64,000 nucleotides of DNA from Trifolium pratense (taxonomy: Eukaryota > Streptophyta > Magnoliopsida > Fabales > Fabaceae): contig NC_060064.1 of the NCBI RefSeq assembly GCF_020283565.1, positions 16,822,337-16,886,336 on the forward strand, given 5' to 3'. The translations under genes were made by a program, and so were the position numbers. The notes under the pieces were generated by a model, which was given only the letters and a program-made list of their open reading frames with translations, had not been told where the DNA came from and searched no databases. This document shows, piece by piece, positions 11,532-23,813 of the stretch. How positions within the stretch are numbered: position 1 is the stretch's first letter; every line of letters starts with the position of its first letter.

Positions 11532-12586
11532 TCGAAAATATTAATTAATGAATGTGTATTTGTGACCATATTATTACCCACGGCGGTACACTAATTAGTC
11601 AAAGTCTTGCATGCTTTTTAATAATTTATTCTTAACATTTTTCTTTATTCTTATGCATGTATTCCTATAAACCGTGAGTCAAGACTATGCAAATAATTCA
11701 AACCATAATTAAAGTAGTACAATATGTTAAACATTTTATTTCAGTCTCTTATATATTGCAACCTGTAGGATACTAACTATATCTATCTACTGATATTTTG
11801 TATGGAGAATGTAAAGACGATATATAGTTCAAACTATAGGTTTCGTCATTAATGTCAACAAAAAAAATGGAGAAAATTAATGCATCAAGAGAGAGTAAAT
11901 TAATTTTGATGGTTGTCTCATTATATATACTAACTTTGTGTCTCTGTATTAAGCTATTAGCAAAAAATGAACTAATGAATGTTGAATTTGTGTGGCTCTA
12001 GACACTATAAGGTTACGTAGCTCAATATCATTCATATATAATAACATGGGACTCAATCGGTTATAATATGTGGTCCAAAGCCTTAAAATTTGAACAACAT
12101 GACTAATTTTATTAAGAGAGTTAGTATATATTGATTATTGAATGGGAGAAGTAGGTTACACATTTACTATGCTTTTTTCCGGGAGTTCTGCGGCTAAAAT
12201 TTTACTTTTATAAGGTAAATAAATAGAGTATTTAGAGTTCAAACTCCGACTTCTATACATAAAATATAATGTTTCTTTCGACTGAACTAAACTCACAAGG
12301 TCACATATTTACTATTTACTAATATACTATTAAGTAGTTCTGTTTCTAACTCATACATATAAAAATTTACTAGTTCCTTAGAGAAATTAATTTTTACAAA
12401 TCATACCTTAAAAAACAAAAACTAATCCCAATATTTCATAAGTATAAGGTTCAAAATTTTTTACACATTAAGAAATTATTTCATTGTATTAAAATGTGAC
12501 TGAATTTTTAGAATATATAAGATTGCAAAGTTAATTCATGTTAAAGGTTTTTTTTGTCGAAAGAGATAAGATTCTAATATAAAAGT
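11532..12586. other. Intergenic, no gene seen
   Basis: AT-rich DNA. A weak tRNA-like phrase (AGTTCAAACTCC) near 12235 may be a decayed SINE, but its borders cannot be drawn. Confidence 0.4.
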
Positions 12587-12603
12587 CAACGGTGACAACA
12601 AAT

Positions 12604-12762
12604 TTTTTTTTTTTTTTTTTTAAAAAAAAGTTGATGGTTTATAAGTACCACCAACTTATTTACAAAGAAAATACTACAATTGCTGCTGCCAAGGATCGAA
12701 CCCCTGACCAACAGCCTACACCCGCTCAGTCAGCAAGTGCCAACTGAGCTACCCCACCCACC
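12604..12762 (-). mobile_element. tRNA-derived SINE with 17-bp target duplication
   Basis: Read on the minus strand, the body opens GGGTGGGTGGGGTAGCTCAG. It has a pol III A box (TAGCTCAGTTGG) and B box (GGGGTTCGATCC) and ends in a poly-A tail, seen as poly-T at 12604-12622 on the plus strand. The 17-base direct repeat CAACGGTGACAACAAAT flanks it exactly at 12587-12603 and 12763-12779. Complete structure plus a perfect duplication makes this a fairly young insertion. Confidence 0.92.
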
Positions 12763-13304
12763 CAACGGTGACAACAAATCAAATACACTAGAGTTTAAAA
12801 GGATTAACCCAAATTTTACACCCTCACAAGATAAAACAATAGAGAACAAGAGAGGCAATAAGAACTAAAAAGTTAACCTAATCCTTTTGGAAAGCAAGGA
12901 ACATAGAATAATGAAACATTTATGTCACAAGAAGTTTGAACTTTGAAGAATAGTGTAGTGTAGTATCCAATATCCATTATGAATTTAAGAGATATCATGT
13001 ACTTAGAGATATTATTGTGTGGTCACGTGATCAAATAATTTGGATTTGGTCACACTCACAAAAGCAAAATAAGTATTTTAAAATATAATTAAATAATATT
13101 TTATTTTTAAATTATTAAATGATTTTATATTGTTTTATGAGTGTGATCAAATCGAAATTATTTGGTCACATGACCACATAACAGTATCTCCATGTAGTCG
13201 CGGGTTCAATCTCTATTATAGATTTGAACTTAATCACATAGGAGCATACTAACTATTACGCTTTTCATTTCTTTTTATAAGAAACAAAATATATGAATTA
13301 CTAG

Positions 13305-14144
13305 CAGTGACGGAGCCATGATTTTTCAATAATGGGGCACCAAATATATGAATTTGTAACATTAAATATATAATTAAAAAATCAATCTTTTGTAGATAAA
13401 TCCAATTTTATACTCACATTCATCAAGTGCTTAAGGTAAAAATTGAAATTTGTCAAAAGAAAAGATTAAAATTGGAATAAAAGATAAAGGTATAAACTAT
13501 AAACTCAAACGCTACTTGAAATAACATATGTGGAAAAATTATAAGCTCGAAAGCAAAGTGTTTTTGCCAAACACAATTTTATTTTATCAAACAAGCTTAT
13601 GGTCCCGTTTGGAATAACTTTTTTTTGAGCTTATGCAAAATAACTTATTCAAATAAATAAGATTTTATGTCTTATTATAAGTTTTTTTTTAAAAAAACTC
13701 AATATCCGACTCAAGAACACCAAGGTCCCAACACCACTAGACCAACTCAAGTGGATATTATTACAAGGTTGTTAGTTTGTGAAAAATAGCTTATAATATA
13801 CAATTTTCACGTTAGTGAGAACTAATAAATTATTTATTTGTATAAATTATTTTACATAAGCTCAAAAATAACCATTTCAAACGAACTCTAAATTATAAGT
13901 TAGCTTATTTGTATTATCAATGTCTTTTATATGTAATGTGTGTGTTGTGTGTGATGAGTTGAATTGAACCTAATTATTTTTCAATTGATGATGGGTGAAT
14001 ATGGGAGACTAGTTAAAATACCAACACTAAAAATTACTACTAATTAGTGATGGGCGAATGTGGGGGAGTAGTATATAAAAAAAATTTCTCAAAAAATTTG
14101 TGCAGGCATGTGCCCACATAACTCCCTGCCTGCCTCCGTCCCTA
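13305..14144. mobile_element. Non-autonomous hAT-like element B
   Basis: The left end is CAGTGACGGAG and the right end CTCCGTCCCTA, an imperfect 11-bp inverted repeat related to element A (9381-10101). The 8-bp repeat ATTACTAG flanks both sides (13297-13304 and 14145-14152), and the matching base A before it on each side could make it 9 bp. The interior is 840 bp with no coding frame. A SINE-like piece on the minus strand is nested at about 13684-13755. Confidence 0.82.
13684..13755 (-). mobile_element. SINE fragment inside hAT-like element B
   Basis: On the minus strand the sequence has an A-box-like phrase (GAGTTGGTCTAGTGGT) and ends toward an A-rich tail, seen as poly-T at 13682-13691. 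The B box is decayed. It resembles the minus-strand copies at 17344 and 31813. Confidence 0.5.
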
Positions 14145-14363
14145 ATTACTAGATTAAGAAAATACATCGTAAATAGTTATTTTCATTTACTCTTATAAAT
14201 TTAAATATATTCTATGAATACCCCTATTTAACTACTATTGGTTTCAGTAACTAATTTTTTAATACTCTCTCATAATAAATAAGAACATAAATGAAATTAA
14301 ACATCTAATACATTTTAAAATTAGTCAAAGTTATTTTATAAAAAGAACAAAAAATATTTTCAC

Positions 14364-14515
14364 TTTTTTTTTTCACCACCAGTTTAATCTAGTTCGGATG
14401 TCAGTTCTGGCATCAAGTTGTTCCAGCCCCCTCCCGATCGCAAATGCGGAGGATCGAACTGCGATCCTCCCTACCAAGTTCAGCGTCAATCATCACTGAA
14501 CCAACTAACAATTGA
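14364..14515 (-). mobile_element. tRNA-derived SINE, family 2, copy 1
   Basis: The minus strand reads TTAGTTGGTTCAGTGATG (A box), GCAGTTCGATCCTCC (B box), a GC-rich stem including GGGAGGGGGCTGGAACAAC, then GATTAAACTGGTGGTGAAAA and an A tail (poly-T at 14364-14373 on the plus strand). Related copies lie at 14625, 15838 and 18486, so this is a real repeat family and not a tRNA gene. Confidence 0.75.
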
Positions 14516-14624
14516 TTTGTTTCTTACAAAAAAGAAGAGAGGGAATATATCGTTTGACTAGCCAAACATTATTAATATTTAATGGTTCGGTTTGAATTCT
14601 ACATGATCTAAATCCCAAGAAATA

Positions 14625-14743
14625 ATCACGGTTCGATTCCCCACAACTATGATCGGGAGGGGGCTGAAACCACTTGATTTCAAAACTAACTTCCAAATCA
14701 TATTAAACGGTCCAGTAGACCGGATATTGGTGATGAAAAAAAA
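14625..14743 (+). mobile_element. SINE family 2, copy 2 (5' truncated)
   Basis: The plus strand runs from the B box (GGTTCGATTCCCCACAAC) through GATCGGGAGGGGGCTGAAAC to a GATGAAAAAAAA tail. It lies about 110 bases from copy 1 in the opposite orientation, so the pair forms an inverted repeat. The A-box half is missing. Confidence 0.7.
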
Positions 14744-14859
14744 TCCCACTAAATAGAATGAGCTCCACTGTAAGTCGAGACCCATTCAAAGTAGAAAAGA
14801 GATATACAAACAAATTCATGTTTTATTATCTAAAGTTAACTTTTTTTTTTAGAAAAAAA

Positions 14860-15000
14860 TCGACGAAATGGTAAAACTATTATAATCTCACAAACAAAAA
14901 GTGAGAGAGCTTGGGTTCGAATTTTGGTCATGAAGTTCTGCCTAATAATTTCAAAATTTTTGCAAGTTGAATTAAGACTTTTGGACAAAACCAACAACGG
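14860..15000 (+). mobile_element. Possible SINE relic
   Basis: ATCGACGAAATGGTAAAACT followed 50 bases later by TTGGGTTCGAATTTTGGTC resembles a tRNA-derived A box and B box. Borders and tail are unclear. Confidence 0.35.
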
Positions 15001-15170
15001 AAAAACCGATTCCACCTAAATTATTTCAAAACTATTTTCTTTTTGATAATATACAAAAGTAATTGAGTAACTTTATTCAACAGAAATGTTAACGATGGAG
15101 GGATTTGGATAATCTCTAATTTTTTATGTTGGTCGTGTTGTAGTAATTTTAACCGTTTATTCACCTTTTT

Positions 15171-15260
15171 TTTGTCAAGTAGTCTAGTGGTTAGAAATAA
15201 GTAGATGACCGGAGTTCGAACTCAGATCCCTGAATATATAATGCAATGTTCTGAACATGT
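15171..15260 (+). mobile_element. tRNA-derived SINE, family 3, copy 1
   Basis: The plus strand reads GTCAAGTAGTCTAGTGGTTA (A box) and GGAGTTCGAACTCAGATCCC (B box), followed by an ATAATGCAATG segment. A second copy with the same layout starts at 52024. Confidence 0.6.
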
Positions 15261-15837
15261 TATATCGAATTTTCAAAAGATCAGACTCAAGTCTAAAAAA
15301 TAAGCTTATGACTAACTACATGTGAGACTCAAACCTTCAATTTTTTAACAAATCAATGTTAATTTAACAAAACCTAACTCGAGATATCTTATTGTCACCC
15401 CCAATCCTCAAGGGAACAAAGAAAGTGCTTTGATTGTTCCTCGATCGATAGGTGCGTGCATGAATGGAAATGTAAACGAGGTTTGGTAGATTATCAAACA
15501 CATGAGCTGGTTTGGTTTGGTAGTAACCAAACACGTACTGACAACTCTAATTGGGCCTGTTTGTGGTAGGGCAAAGCCAGGGCCCGGATAAGCCCATTAG
15601 ATTTTAATTGGCTTAAATATCTTACCCATCTAACTCTATTGTTACTGATATTTTTAATGCAAAATATGTGTACTTTTAGTTAATCTTCACAAAAACTAAA
15701 GGCTCCTGATTTTTTTTTTTATACTTTATAATAAGATGGAAATCAGTTTAAATTTCGACTTCTATATTTTCAATGTAATGTCTTTTTACTATCGGAGTTA
15801 TGTTCGCGGATGCAAATTAAATCATTATTTATTTTAC

Positions 15838-15946
15838 TGCAAAAGGCTTAATCCTTAAGTGGTTTCAGCTCATTCTGATCGCAATTGCGGGAAATCGTAC
15901 CGTAATTTTTCCTATCAAATTAAGCGTTAATTACGACCGAACGATT
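15838..15946 (-). mobile_element. SINE family 2, copy 3 (diverged)
   Basis: The minus strand contains TCGTTCGGTCGTAATTAACG, then TACGGTACGATTTCC in the B-box position, then a GCAATTGCGATC...GCTGAAACCAC stem shared with the other copies. The 3' tail is lost. Confidence 0.6.
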
Positions 15947-16332
15947 TCTATATTTTTAATTTTTTTACTTCCCATAGACAAATTAAATCATTATTTATTT
16001 TAATGTTAGCTAGCAAAAGGCCTACCTCATTGTGGACCCATACTTTTTGTCTATGATTGATCTCTCTTTCCAATTAGTGATGGAGATTCCTTTGGCTCTT
16101 GTGTAATCAGAGAGATGGAGAGGGGTTTGACACATTGACATTTACACTGTACTTCTTTGTTGTGGTTGGAATCATTACCAATAGTAGTGAAATGAAATGA
16201 CAATAAGAAGGGTACATCTATTTATTTATGGCATTTCAACTGTGTAAAGCGACGCATTGATATTAAGGGTGTTCTCATTTTCCACTCTTTAATTCTAAGC
16301 CCACTAGTCTATTCACAATACCAATATATTTA

Positions 16333-16772
16333 GATGTTTTCTCTCCCGACCCCCCTCATTTCTTTTCTACCCCCAAAAATCCAATTTTGCCCTTGCGGTT
16401 TCAAACATTTTTGCCAAAAAACTTCGGTTCGTATTCATCGAAGCCAAATATTAGACCATTTCGGTAACTGCAAACCGAACATTAGCGTTTTCGGTACCAT
16501 ACACAAACGTCAGCTTGTTCGGTATCTGCGAACCGAAATGTCCTAGATTTCGGTACGTTGGTCGCTGGAATTAGGCCATTTTCGGTAGAAGTTTACCGAA
16601 ATAATTGTTTCGGTACCTGCGAACCGAAATGTCCCAAATTTCGGTAAGTGGTTACCGAAATTTATCAGCATGTCAGCTTATTTCGGTTCGTATAAACCGC
16701 AGTACCCCCAAGAATAAAAACGGAAATTCAGAGAGTAGAAAAGAATTAAGGGAGGTTGGGAGAGAAAACATC
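16333..16772. mobile_element. Mutator-like MITE built of TTTCGGT/ACCGAAA palindromes
   Basis: The terminal inverted repeats begin GATGTTTTCTCTCCC on both ends and continue, with changes, into TTCTTTTCTAC. A perfect 9-bp direct repeat, ATATATTTA, flanks the element (16324-16332 and 16773-16781), the size expected for Mutator-like insertions. The interior is packed with short palindromes of the form TTTCGGTnnCTGCGAACCGAAA: at least five TTTCGGT-type and five ACCGAA-type half sites. No transposase frame is present; open frames here are by-products of the repeats. Confidence 0.85.
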
Positions 16773-17343
16773 ATATATTTATCATGATAATTGATAAGTT
16801 TGGTTATATATTTAAATAAAATTAAAGCACTTCAATTTCATTCAAAGTAAATCCAATTTCTAAATTTTGTTTTGTGATGTATCATTTGGCATATGTTGAC
16901 AATAATGCTTATGCAAGTTGATTTTAATTTTTATTCATTTGTTCTCCCATAGAATGTTTTGATAAACTAGGTAGTACTTCATTGAGAGGCATTACCCATC
17001 TCATACCAAACCAAATGGAACATGGTACATCCATTTATCCTTCCATTTTAAGAAAAATAGTTGGGAATTTGATCCTTCTAAGAGTGTTTTTATTTTGGTC
17101 CCTTCCTTTCCTCTTTGAAATAGCAGTTCCAAAATCTCATTGGTCACAAAAATTTATAAACTATTTTTAGTGCTTACTCCTCTGTTTTGAATATAGGTGA
17201 ATTTCAGCTATCCGATTTTGATAGTAATTTTTTATCTGTTTTTCTGTGTTATTTTGTATCATCTAATTTCATTCAAAAGGTTTGTAATACACTAATTGGG
17301 TGAATGCAATGTTTCTTGACCGCAGGGAATCCAAGTTCGTTAA

Positions 17344-17450
17344 AATAAATGCATGTTTATTTTATTTTTTTTTAGTTTACAATGAAATTAGTATCGAACA
17401 TTTGACCTCTAGCATACTATCCAAATTTCTTACTATTAGACCAAATCTAA
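17344..17450 (-). mobile_element. SINE-like relic, family 4, copy 1
   Basis: The minus strand reads TTTGGTCTAATAGTAAG (A-box-like), then GGTCAAATGTTCGATAC (B-box-like), then an A-rich tail (poly-T near 17360 on the plus strand). A similar arrangement occurs at 31813-31905. Confidence 0.55.
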
Positions 17451-17567
17451 TATTTCAAATAATGACACATGAGAGTTAATATAAACATTAAAAATCATCA
17501 TATTTATCTTCTACATAAACTGTAAAGTAATACTAGTATTTTCCCCTTCTTCTTGGAGCACTTGAAA

Positions 17568-17571
<4 letters not shown>

Positions 17572-17614
<43 letters not shown>
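17572..17614. repeat. (AT)n microsatellite, about 21 units
   Basis: Uninterrupted alternating AT tract in otherwise featureless intergenic DNA. Confidence 0.95.
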
Positions 17615-17618
<4 letters not shown>

Positions 17619-18485
17619 TATTTAAAATAATTATATACGATTAAAAGTTAGACGGACAACAACTTACACTGTTAAACTTTTAAAAATTAAAATTTAGAAA
17701 CATTCTGCAAACTGAAATCTCAACTCTTGACACTGTTTTATTTAAAAAATTCCAAATGGAAGCTTCTTCTTGGAGTGAATTTTCACAGCCCTAAAACTTC
17801 AATCGTCAAGAATACCGTAATAAATAGCAGATTAAAAAATAAAATAAAATGATAAATAGTTAGTCGAGCATGAATATGATATGACTACTAGCAGATTGCA
17901 GCAGCCCAAAATAGACCTAAAGGCATTGGACCCACAAAAAAAAACAGGCAGGAAATGATAATGACACAACATTTTGCTTAACGTCATATCATGGACCAAT
18001 TGTGTAGTGTAGGGTCAACACATCCACTGGTTAAAAACTTCCCATCAGAAAAGGATCAACTAGGACATATGGGTAAAATAGGGTGGGTGGAAATAGTGAA
18101 AATGGTTACTCATCGTTCCTTTCAAATGGGCCCAACTAGTGTCTTTCGATTCATAATGTGTTATTTCAACATTAAAATATGCTTCCTTATTAGAGAAAGT
18201 TCATTTTCTAGATACACTGAAATGTTAATGTATCTAGTCCATGATATAATCTAGATACATTAATATTTCAATGTATTTAAAAAGTGAATTTCCCCTTATA
18301 TTAAGGATCAGAGAAAGTAAATATAGAATTTTTTTTTTTAAGAAAAAAATAGACATAATATGCAATATCATATATATTTATTATTATTATTTTTATATTT
18401 TATCTTTTACAAATATAAAAGTCGAATGACATTTTTTTTGACGAAAAATGACATTATATTTGACATCAAAATTTTGATGTGAAAT
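17615..18485. other. Intergenic, no gene seen
   Basis: AT-rich DNA. A short inverted repeat near 18205-18280 (TAGATACA...TAATGTATC) looks like a small foldback relic. No gene could be supported. Confidence 0.4.
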
Positions 18486-18577
18486 GATCCCCACAACTGC
18501 GATTGAGAGAGGACTGAAACCACTTGATACTAGAACTGACTCTCGAATCAGATTAAACTGACGGTGAAAACAAAAAA
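18486..18577 (+). mobile_element. SINE family 2, copy 4 (5' truncated)
   Basis: The plus strand reads CCCCACAACTGCGATTGAGA, then GGACTGAAACCACTTGATAC, then GATTAAACTGACGGTGAAAA and an A-rich tail. It matches the 3' half of the copies at 14364 and 14625. Confidence 0.7.
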
Positions 18578-18884
18578 ATTTATGTGAAATTATTATCTCT
18601 CAGAAATTGTGAATGAAAGTTGAAAGGATAAATGAAAAAGTTGCAGAAAGAAAGGGATACTGTTTCGAAGCTGCCAACAAGATGTTGGGTATGGCTGGCA
18701 AGATGCTTATATGCTTCCAGTCATTTTCATGGATCACCCACCCCTTCTTCTCTTTCACTTTGGGGCCCAAATATATCTTTCCGTTAAAACCATTTTTATC
18801 TTTGTACTTGGAAAATCTTACCACATTGTCCTCTTTATGCACCCAAACAAAATTAAATAAATAATGTAATAAGGGTTATTTTCC

Positions 18885-20057
18885 TGGCGGATTCTAGCGT
18901 GAGTGTGTGAAACAAATCCCTCACCTGTGAGAAAGGCAATTTACCGGTTATAGCAGGTATAGCAGGTAAAAGAAAATAATATATTTTTTTTACTTAGTTA
19001 TTAATAGTACTTGACAAAGTTATTTCAAAACTAAAAATAAAAAATTCACATGTTTTTCTTTTCAGTACCTGTCTTCAACATCAAAAAATAAAGCTACTGT
19101 AATATTTTCCAAAAAAAATTCTCTCTTCTCGTCTTCTTGCTCCTTTGAGGTGGTGCTGCTACATTACGCTGTCATCTCTTTTAACAATGTTAAAATCAAA
19201 TTTAAGGGGAAAAAAAAAGAGAAAGGAAAACAGAGAGATTTGAGATTGGCAATCACAAGCAAGACGAGTGAAAGGGGTTTGATGCTGATGGTAAATACAA
19301 AGGCAAATCTTCATCCATTGAAATAGAGAAAGTGATCCATGATCATGACTAAATCTTTTACCCAGATCGCCGCAGATTCTTGCACAAAAAAATTGTCGAT
19401 TTTTGGGTTTTTTTTTGGGTTTGTTTGAAACTTGGTTGAAGATCTGGAGTTTTTCATGACAGCCCAGAAACATATAAACAACATTGAGTCAGCCGCCACA
19501 TTCTCCTTCGATCCCAATTCTCAAATGAAATCACTGGCCACCATCAATTTTTGTTTTTTTTTCGAGAAAATGTCAATTTATTAGTGGATATTGTTGTAGA
19601 GATTAAAAAGAAAATAAAAAGGTTTTAAAAAAAATTCCCAAAAAAAAAAAGTTAACCCAAGAAAGAAGAAGAAAAGGAACGACCTGGTGGTGGTGTTTGT
19701 TGAGAGGGTAAAAAAAAGATCAAAAAATTGTTTTTTTAACAAATTTATGTATTTTACTGTAAAAAAAAATCATGTATTTTGTGGAACAATAAAAAACATA
19801 TGTATCAGTCAAAAAAATAAGTATAGAAACATATGCAGGTTTTCATTTTGATAAAAACTAGTATTAATTAATTTTTGAGTCAAATCATTGATAAAAGTTG
19901 ACAAAAAAGAATTCAAAAAAAAAAACTACCGGTATATGTAGCAACAGTTTACCTATACTTTATCCATACCGTTTATTGTTTTTTCAATACATCCAATGGT
20001 TGTAAGTGACTCTTCACTGGTGGGAGATATCAGTTGCTATCCCACCTTAGAATCCGC
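18885..20057. mobile_element. Candidate inverted-repeat element with GGCGGATTCTA ends
   Basis: GGCGGATTCTA near 18885 and its reverse complement TAGAATCCGCC near 20047-20057 face each other across about 1.17 kb. A second inward pair, ACCGGTTAT near 18943 and CTACCGGTAT near 19926, supports inverted arms. No target duplication was found. The interior is A/T-homopolymer-rich with no recognised coding content. It may be a non-autonomous DNA element or a Helitron-like piece. Confidence 0.35.
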
Positions 20058-22619
20058 CCTTCCATTCTAGCTAGAGGTATTAGATGAATCACCTTATAAT
20101 AAATCTATTGTTACTTACACAGTAAAGTAGTTTCTGCAGTACAAATTAGTCTAATAATTTTATTTTTTTTCACGTTAACTTTGAATTTGTTGGAAAATGG
20201 GCTAGTAATTCTGAGTTCGTCCGTAAAGTAAATATAACTTGGTCAAAAAATTTCACTAAAATGCCTAAAATAATTTTGTAACTGAGAAAAATATAGAACT
20301 TAGTTAGTAGCTAGGTTGGAAATAGACAAGAGGGTCTACGGCTTAGTCTATTCAGGCTTAGACCAACTTAGACTTTTTTTATTAAAAAAAAAATAGAGAA
20401 GATTAGCTTTTTCAGACTATAGGCCACACAAAAAACTTTTTTAAGTCTATCAGGTCGGTCTATTTAAATAAATATGAATAATATTTTTTATTATTAATGT
20501 TATGTTAAATTTTGTACTTTCGATTAATTTATATTCTATTAACTTTTTTAATAATTTAAATTTATTAATCTATATTAATGTACCTACATATTTAATTGTA
20601 ATATTATAAACTTAAAAATAAATATGTGATACATGTTAAATATCAAAAAAGAATTCAATCTCATTGGTCTATTAGTTCATTAGTTTTTTAAACATAGATA
20701 TGATTTTTTGAATAAATGTGTTCATATAAAATATACTTTTAGACAGACTAAAATGTCGTATCAAACTTTCAAAAAGTCAAACTTAAACATTAAATTTTTT
20801 AACAAATCATACTCACACATAGCAAAGTCTAGCTCGACCTAACTTATTATCACCCCTATTAATAGCTACATGGATGCTGATTTGCAGGGTCTAAATTGGA
20901 GAGTACCAACTTCTCTCCACGAAGGTGTGTGAGCCCACTAACTAAACCATTTAACCAAAATAAATAAAAAAAAAGGGAAATATACAAACAAAATTGAAAT
21001 GAATCGTGAGAGTGTGTAGAATTAGAGCTTGTCACTTACATCCTTCCATTTAGAGGGATTCTCTTTAAGTTTCTTAATATGCTCTAAGATCCCTTAAATT
21101 TTTAAAAAATATCGAGGGCTTAGAATATATTAAGGTGCATAAAATTGAAATTAATTTACTTGGTGCAGTTGCTCCAAATTAAGTGATTGCTCTCCCCATC
21201 ACCGCACTGTTCACATAGAAAAATACACATACCAAAAATTATCTCACTGTTTTAGATATGGATATAACTGAATATTGATGCAGTGTGAATGTTTACTTTG
21301 AAAAACGACATGGAGGGATATATTAACAGGGGTGCAAATAGCAACTCCCACCCGTGTTATCCAAAACGCAAATATACTTTTAAACCAAAAAAAAAAAACT
21401 GTTTCTTGCTGGAGTATAGTTCCAGCAAAAAAAAAAAAGGATTTTTCAGAAGTAAACTTACGAAGTGAGTGTTGGGGACCGAAAAGAAGCTCGCTATAAA
21501 TTAATTTATAACGATTCCATTTCTATTACAAGATAAATGTTCTTGTGTTGTAAGCCACGTATACCTAAGGTTCTTAGTTCGATTCTCATTGTAAACCAAA
21601 AAAACGATAAAGGCTCTTGTTCTTGTTTTGGCCATAATTTGTTTCTATCCTTTAATACAACCAATCTAGTACGTTGTTTAATCAATAAGTCCAGATAAAC
21701 ATCGTGGATTAAAAATAAAATCCAAATAAACATGTAATAGCTTAAGTGCCAATAAGTTTCTTCAGGAACTGCATGATCATGAAGATGAATCCCTATTCCG
21801 CGACACTTAAAACTCCTCACACAAATTCTAGAACTCGCCTTGCAACCAAAACAACACGCAGAGCTCACACCATTTAACTTGAAACAGGTACGCTTCTATG
21901 GTCGCGCTAGATATGAAAGATTAGTTCTTTACACTGAAAAAAGAAAACAACCATCTTGAATGGAAGTGAATGCATTGTAATAATAAATAGTTAGAAGCTT
22001 CTCTTTTTATACTAGAGTTCATTCTAAAACGTACACAAGGTGGTTCTTCTTTCCGACAAATTATAACACTTTATGAAACATAAATTACTTTAGTTCATAC
22101 AATATCTAAATTTAAATTTCTTTTGATAATTGACAAACTACTTCAAGGAAAAATACTTAATAGATGTCAAACAACATATTCATTCATGTTAGTGACAGAT
22201 CTCACTGTCTGTGTGAGCTGGGATTCGTATAGAACTACCGATCAAATCACAGATTCCTACAAAATTGAGTAACTTACACATAGGTTGTCATACTGCACAT
22301 GTGGCAGGTATTCAAAGGTTCTCCGTGTCATTCATCATCCATATCGAAATAGAAGACGACGATTAATACAAGCCTGCAAATGGAAAGTTGGTTGAGAAAT
22401 TGACCTTCAGGCCCCTTGAGAGAATGATAAATAGCAAGTTATGAAAAAAAATGTACAGTACCATAAGATAAAAAGGGAAGAAAATCTTAATACTAATCAA
22501 ATTTCTGAAAGCAACATGACAAATCCCATTTCAAACTCTTAATAATGGAAAATTTATTATGCACTATTTGGCCGTGCACTGTATCTACTTAGAGGGTTCT
22601 TACTAATAGTTGGTACACA
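20058..22619. other. Intergenic, no gene seen; repeat debris
   Basis: No coding frame is supported. The segment ending near 20860 (AACAAATC...GACCTAACTTATTATCACCC) shares phrases with 15340-15400 (AACAAATC...AACCTAACTCGAGATATC...TTGTCACCC), so both are pieces of one dispersed repeat. Confidence 0.4.
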
Positions 22620-23005
22620 CGTGACTAGGACAGTTCATGATTCAGTTCAAAAAGGAAAACCGAACCGCACTGAACCAAATAATAGTTTGGTAAAACTGAA
22701 CTGTTAATGGTTCGTCCCGAACTGGTATAAAGTTTTGGTGCACCGGTGTTGTGTTTCTGAACCGAACCGCAACTACCTTTGCAAAAAATTGAATTGTGCC
22801 TTTTCGAATCAAACTAATTCTTTGTGAACCGATTTGTACCATATTGCTATTATTAAGTATTAACTGATATTAGGACTGTAAAAAAAACCCATAAACCAAA
22901 CTGAATATTAAGACGGTTAAAAAAAAGTAAAACACGATATGAATTGTTAAACCGACCTATGACAGATAGTTCACAAACTCAGTTCGTGAACTGCTCGTCA
23001 CAGTT
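22620..23005. repeat. AACCGAACC-rich dispersed repeat
   Basis: Short motifs AACCGAACCG, GTTCGGTT-like half sites and CAGTTCGTGAACTG recur through about 390 bases, with self-complementary arms near 22625 and 22980. It resembles a decayed foldback element. Borders are approximate. Confidence 0.4.
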
Positions 23006-23813
23006 TTTTTTTTCCTTTTTTCCAACAGTACTGCACGGGACAAATTACTTGACATCACAAAGTCTAAACTCGGTGTATGAACAAAAGTAATTCACAAGAA
23101 CATATTTAACTCCCTCCAAATCAAGATGTTTAAGTTATAAAGTTATAGATGAGGAAAGAGAAAGAATTAAGACATCGAATTGTGATTATGGTTTGATACT
23201 CCTAAAATTTGGATTCTAAGCTTACCAAAAGCTAGCTCTAGAGTGGTCATACTCATATCTCTTGTCGATGAAATAATCAGATACAAAAGAGAAAATTCTA
23301 AATAATCAGGGAGGGTTAACAAACATTAACAGCAATTTTCAATGGCATTACTTCAAGCAGTTACTGGCATTCATGAGATCCGCATACCAGCCAACTTTTT
23401 ATTTAATCATGGATAAAATTCCCTTATAGATTACAAGATATTACTAAAACTGTACTGACTCGAAATCTAGTAACCATTACTAATCCTACAATGCAGTTCT
23501 GTCAAAAAATATCCTAAAATGCAGTTTGGGCATAAGTTACAAATTATCGCAATCCTATAATCTTCAAAAATGTATTTTCGTAAAATTAAAAAATTGTCAT
23601 GGTTAAGTTATAAAATATTAAATAATATATACAGTAATACACCAAATAAAATGCATTAATTTACATTATATCAGCAAGGTAGTTAAAGTCGAGATTTTAC
23701 GCAGAATCAGAAAGGGAAATAAACATGTTTTTGTCCCTAAAGTATGTATGACTAAAAAAAGAATGTTTTATGTAAAACAATCAATACTTTTATCACAGAA
23801 TTATTTTAAAAAG

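Noticed and set aside
12663..12762. tRNA gene on the minus strand
   Set aside because: A and B boxes are present, but stems do not close, a poly-A tail follows and a 17-bp target duplication flanks it, so it is a SINE.
16334..16787. Two plus-strand frames with repeated RYLRTEMS-like peptides
   Set aside because: The peptide repeats come from the TTTCGGT palindromes of the MITE at 16333-16772.
18600..18864. Overlapping 80-aa frames on both strands
   Set aside because: No recognisable domain, and neither strand shows splice-linked neighbours.
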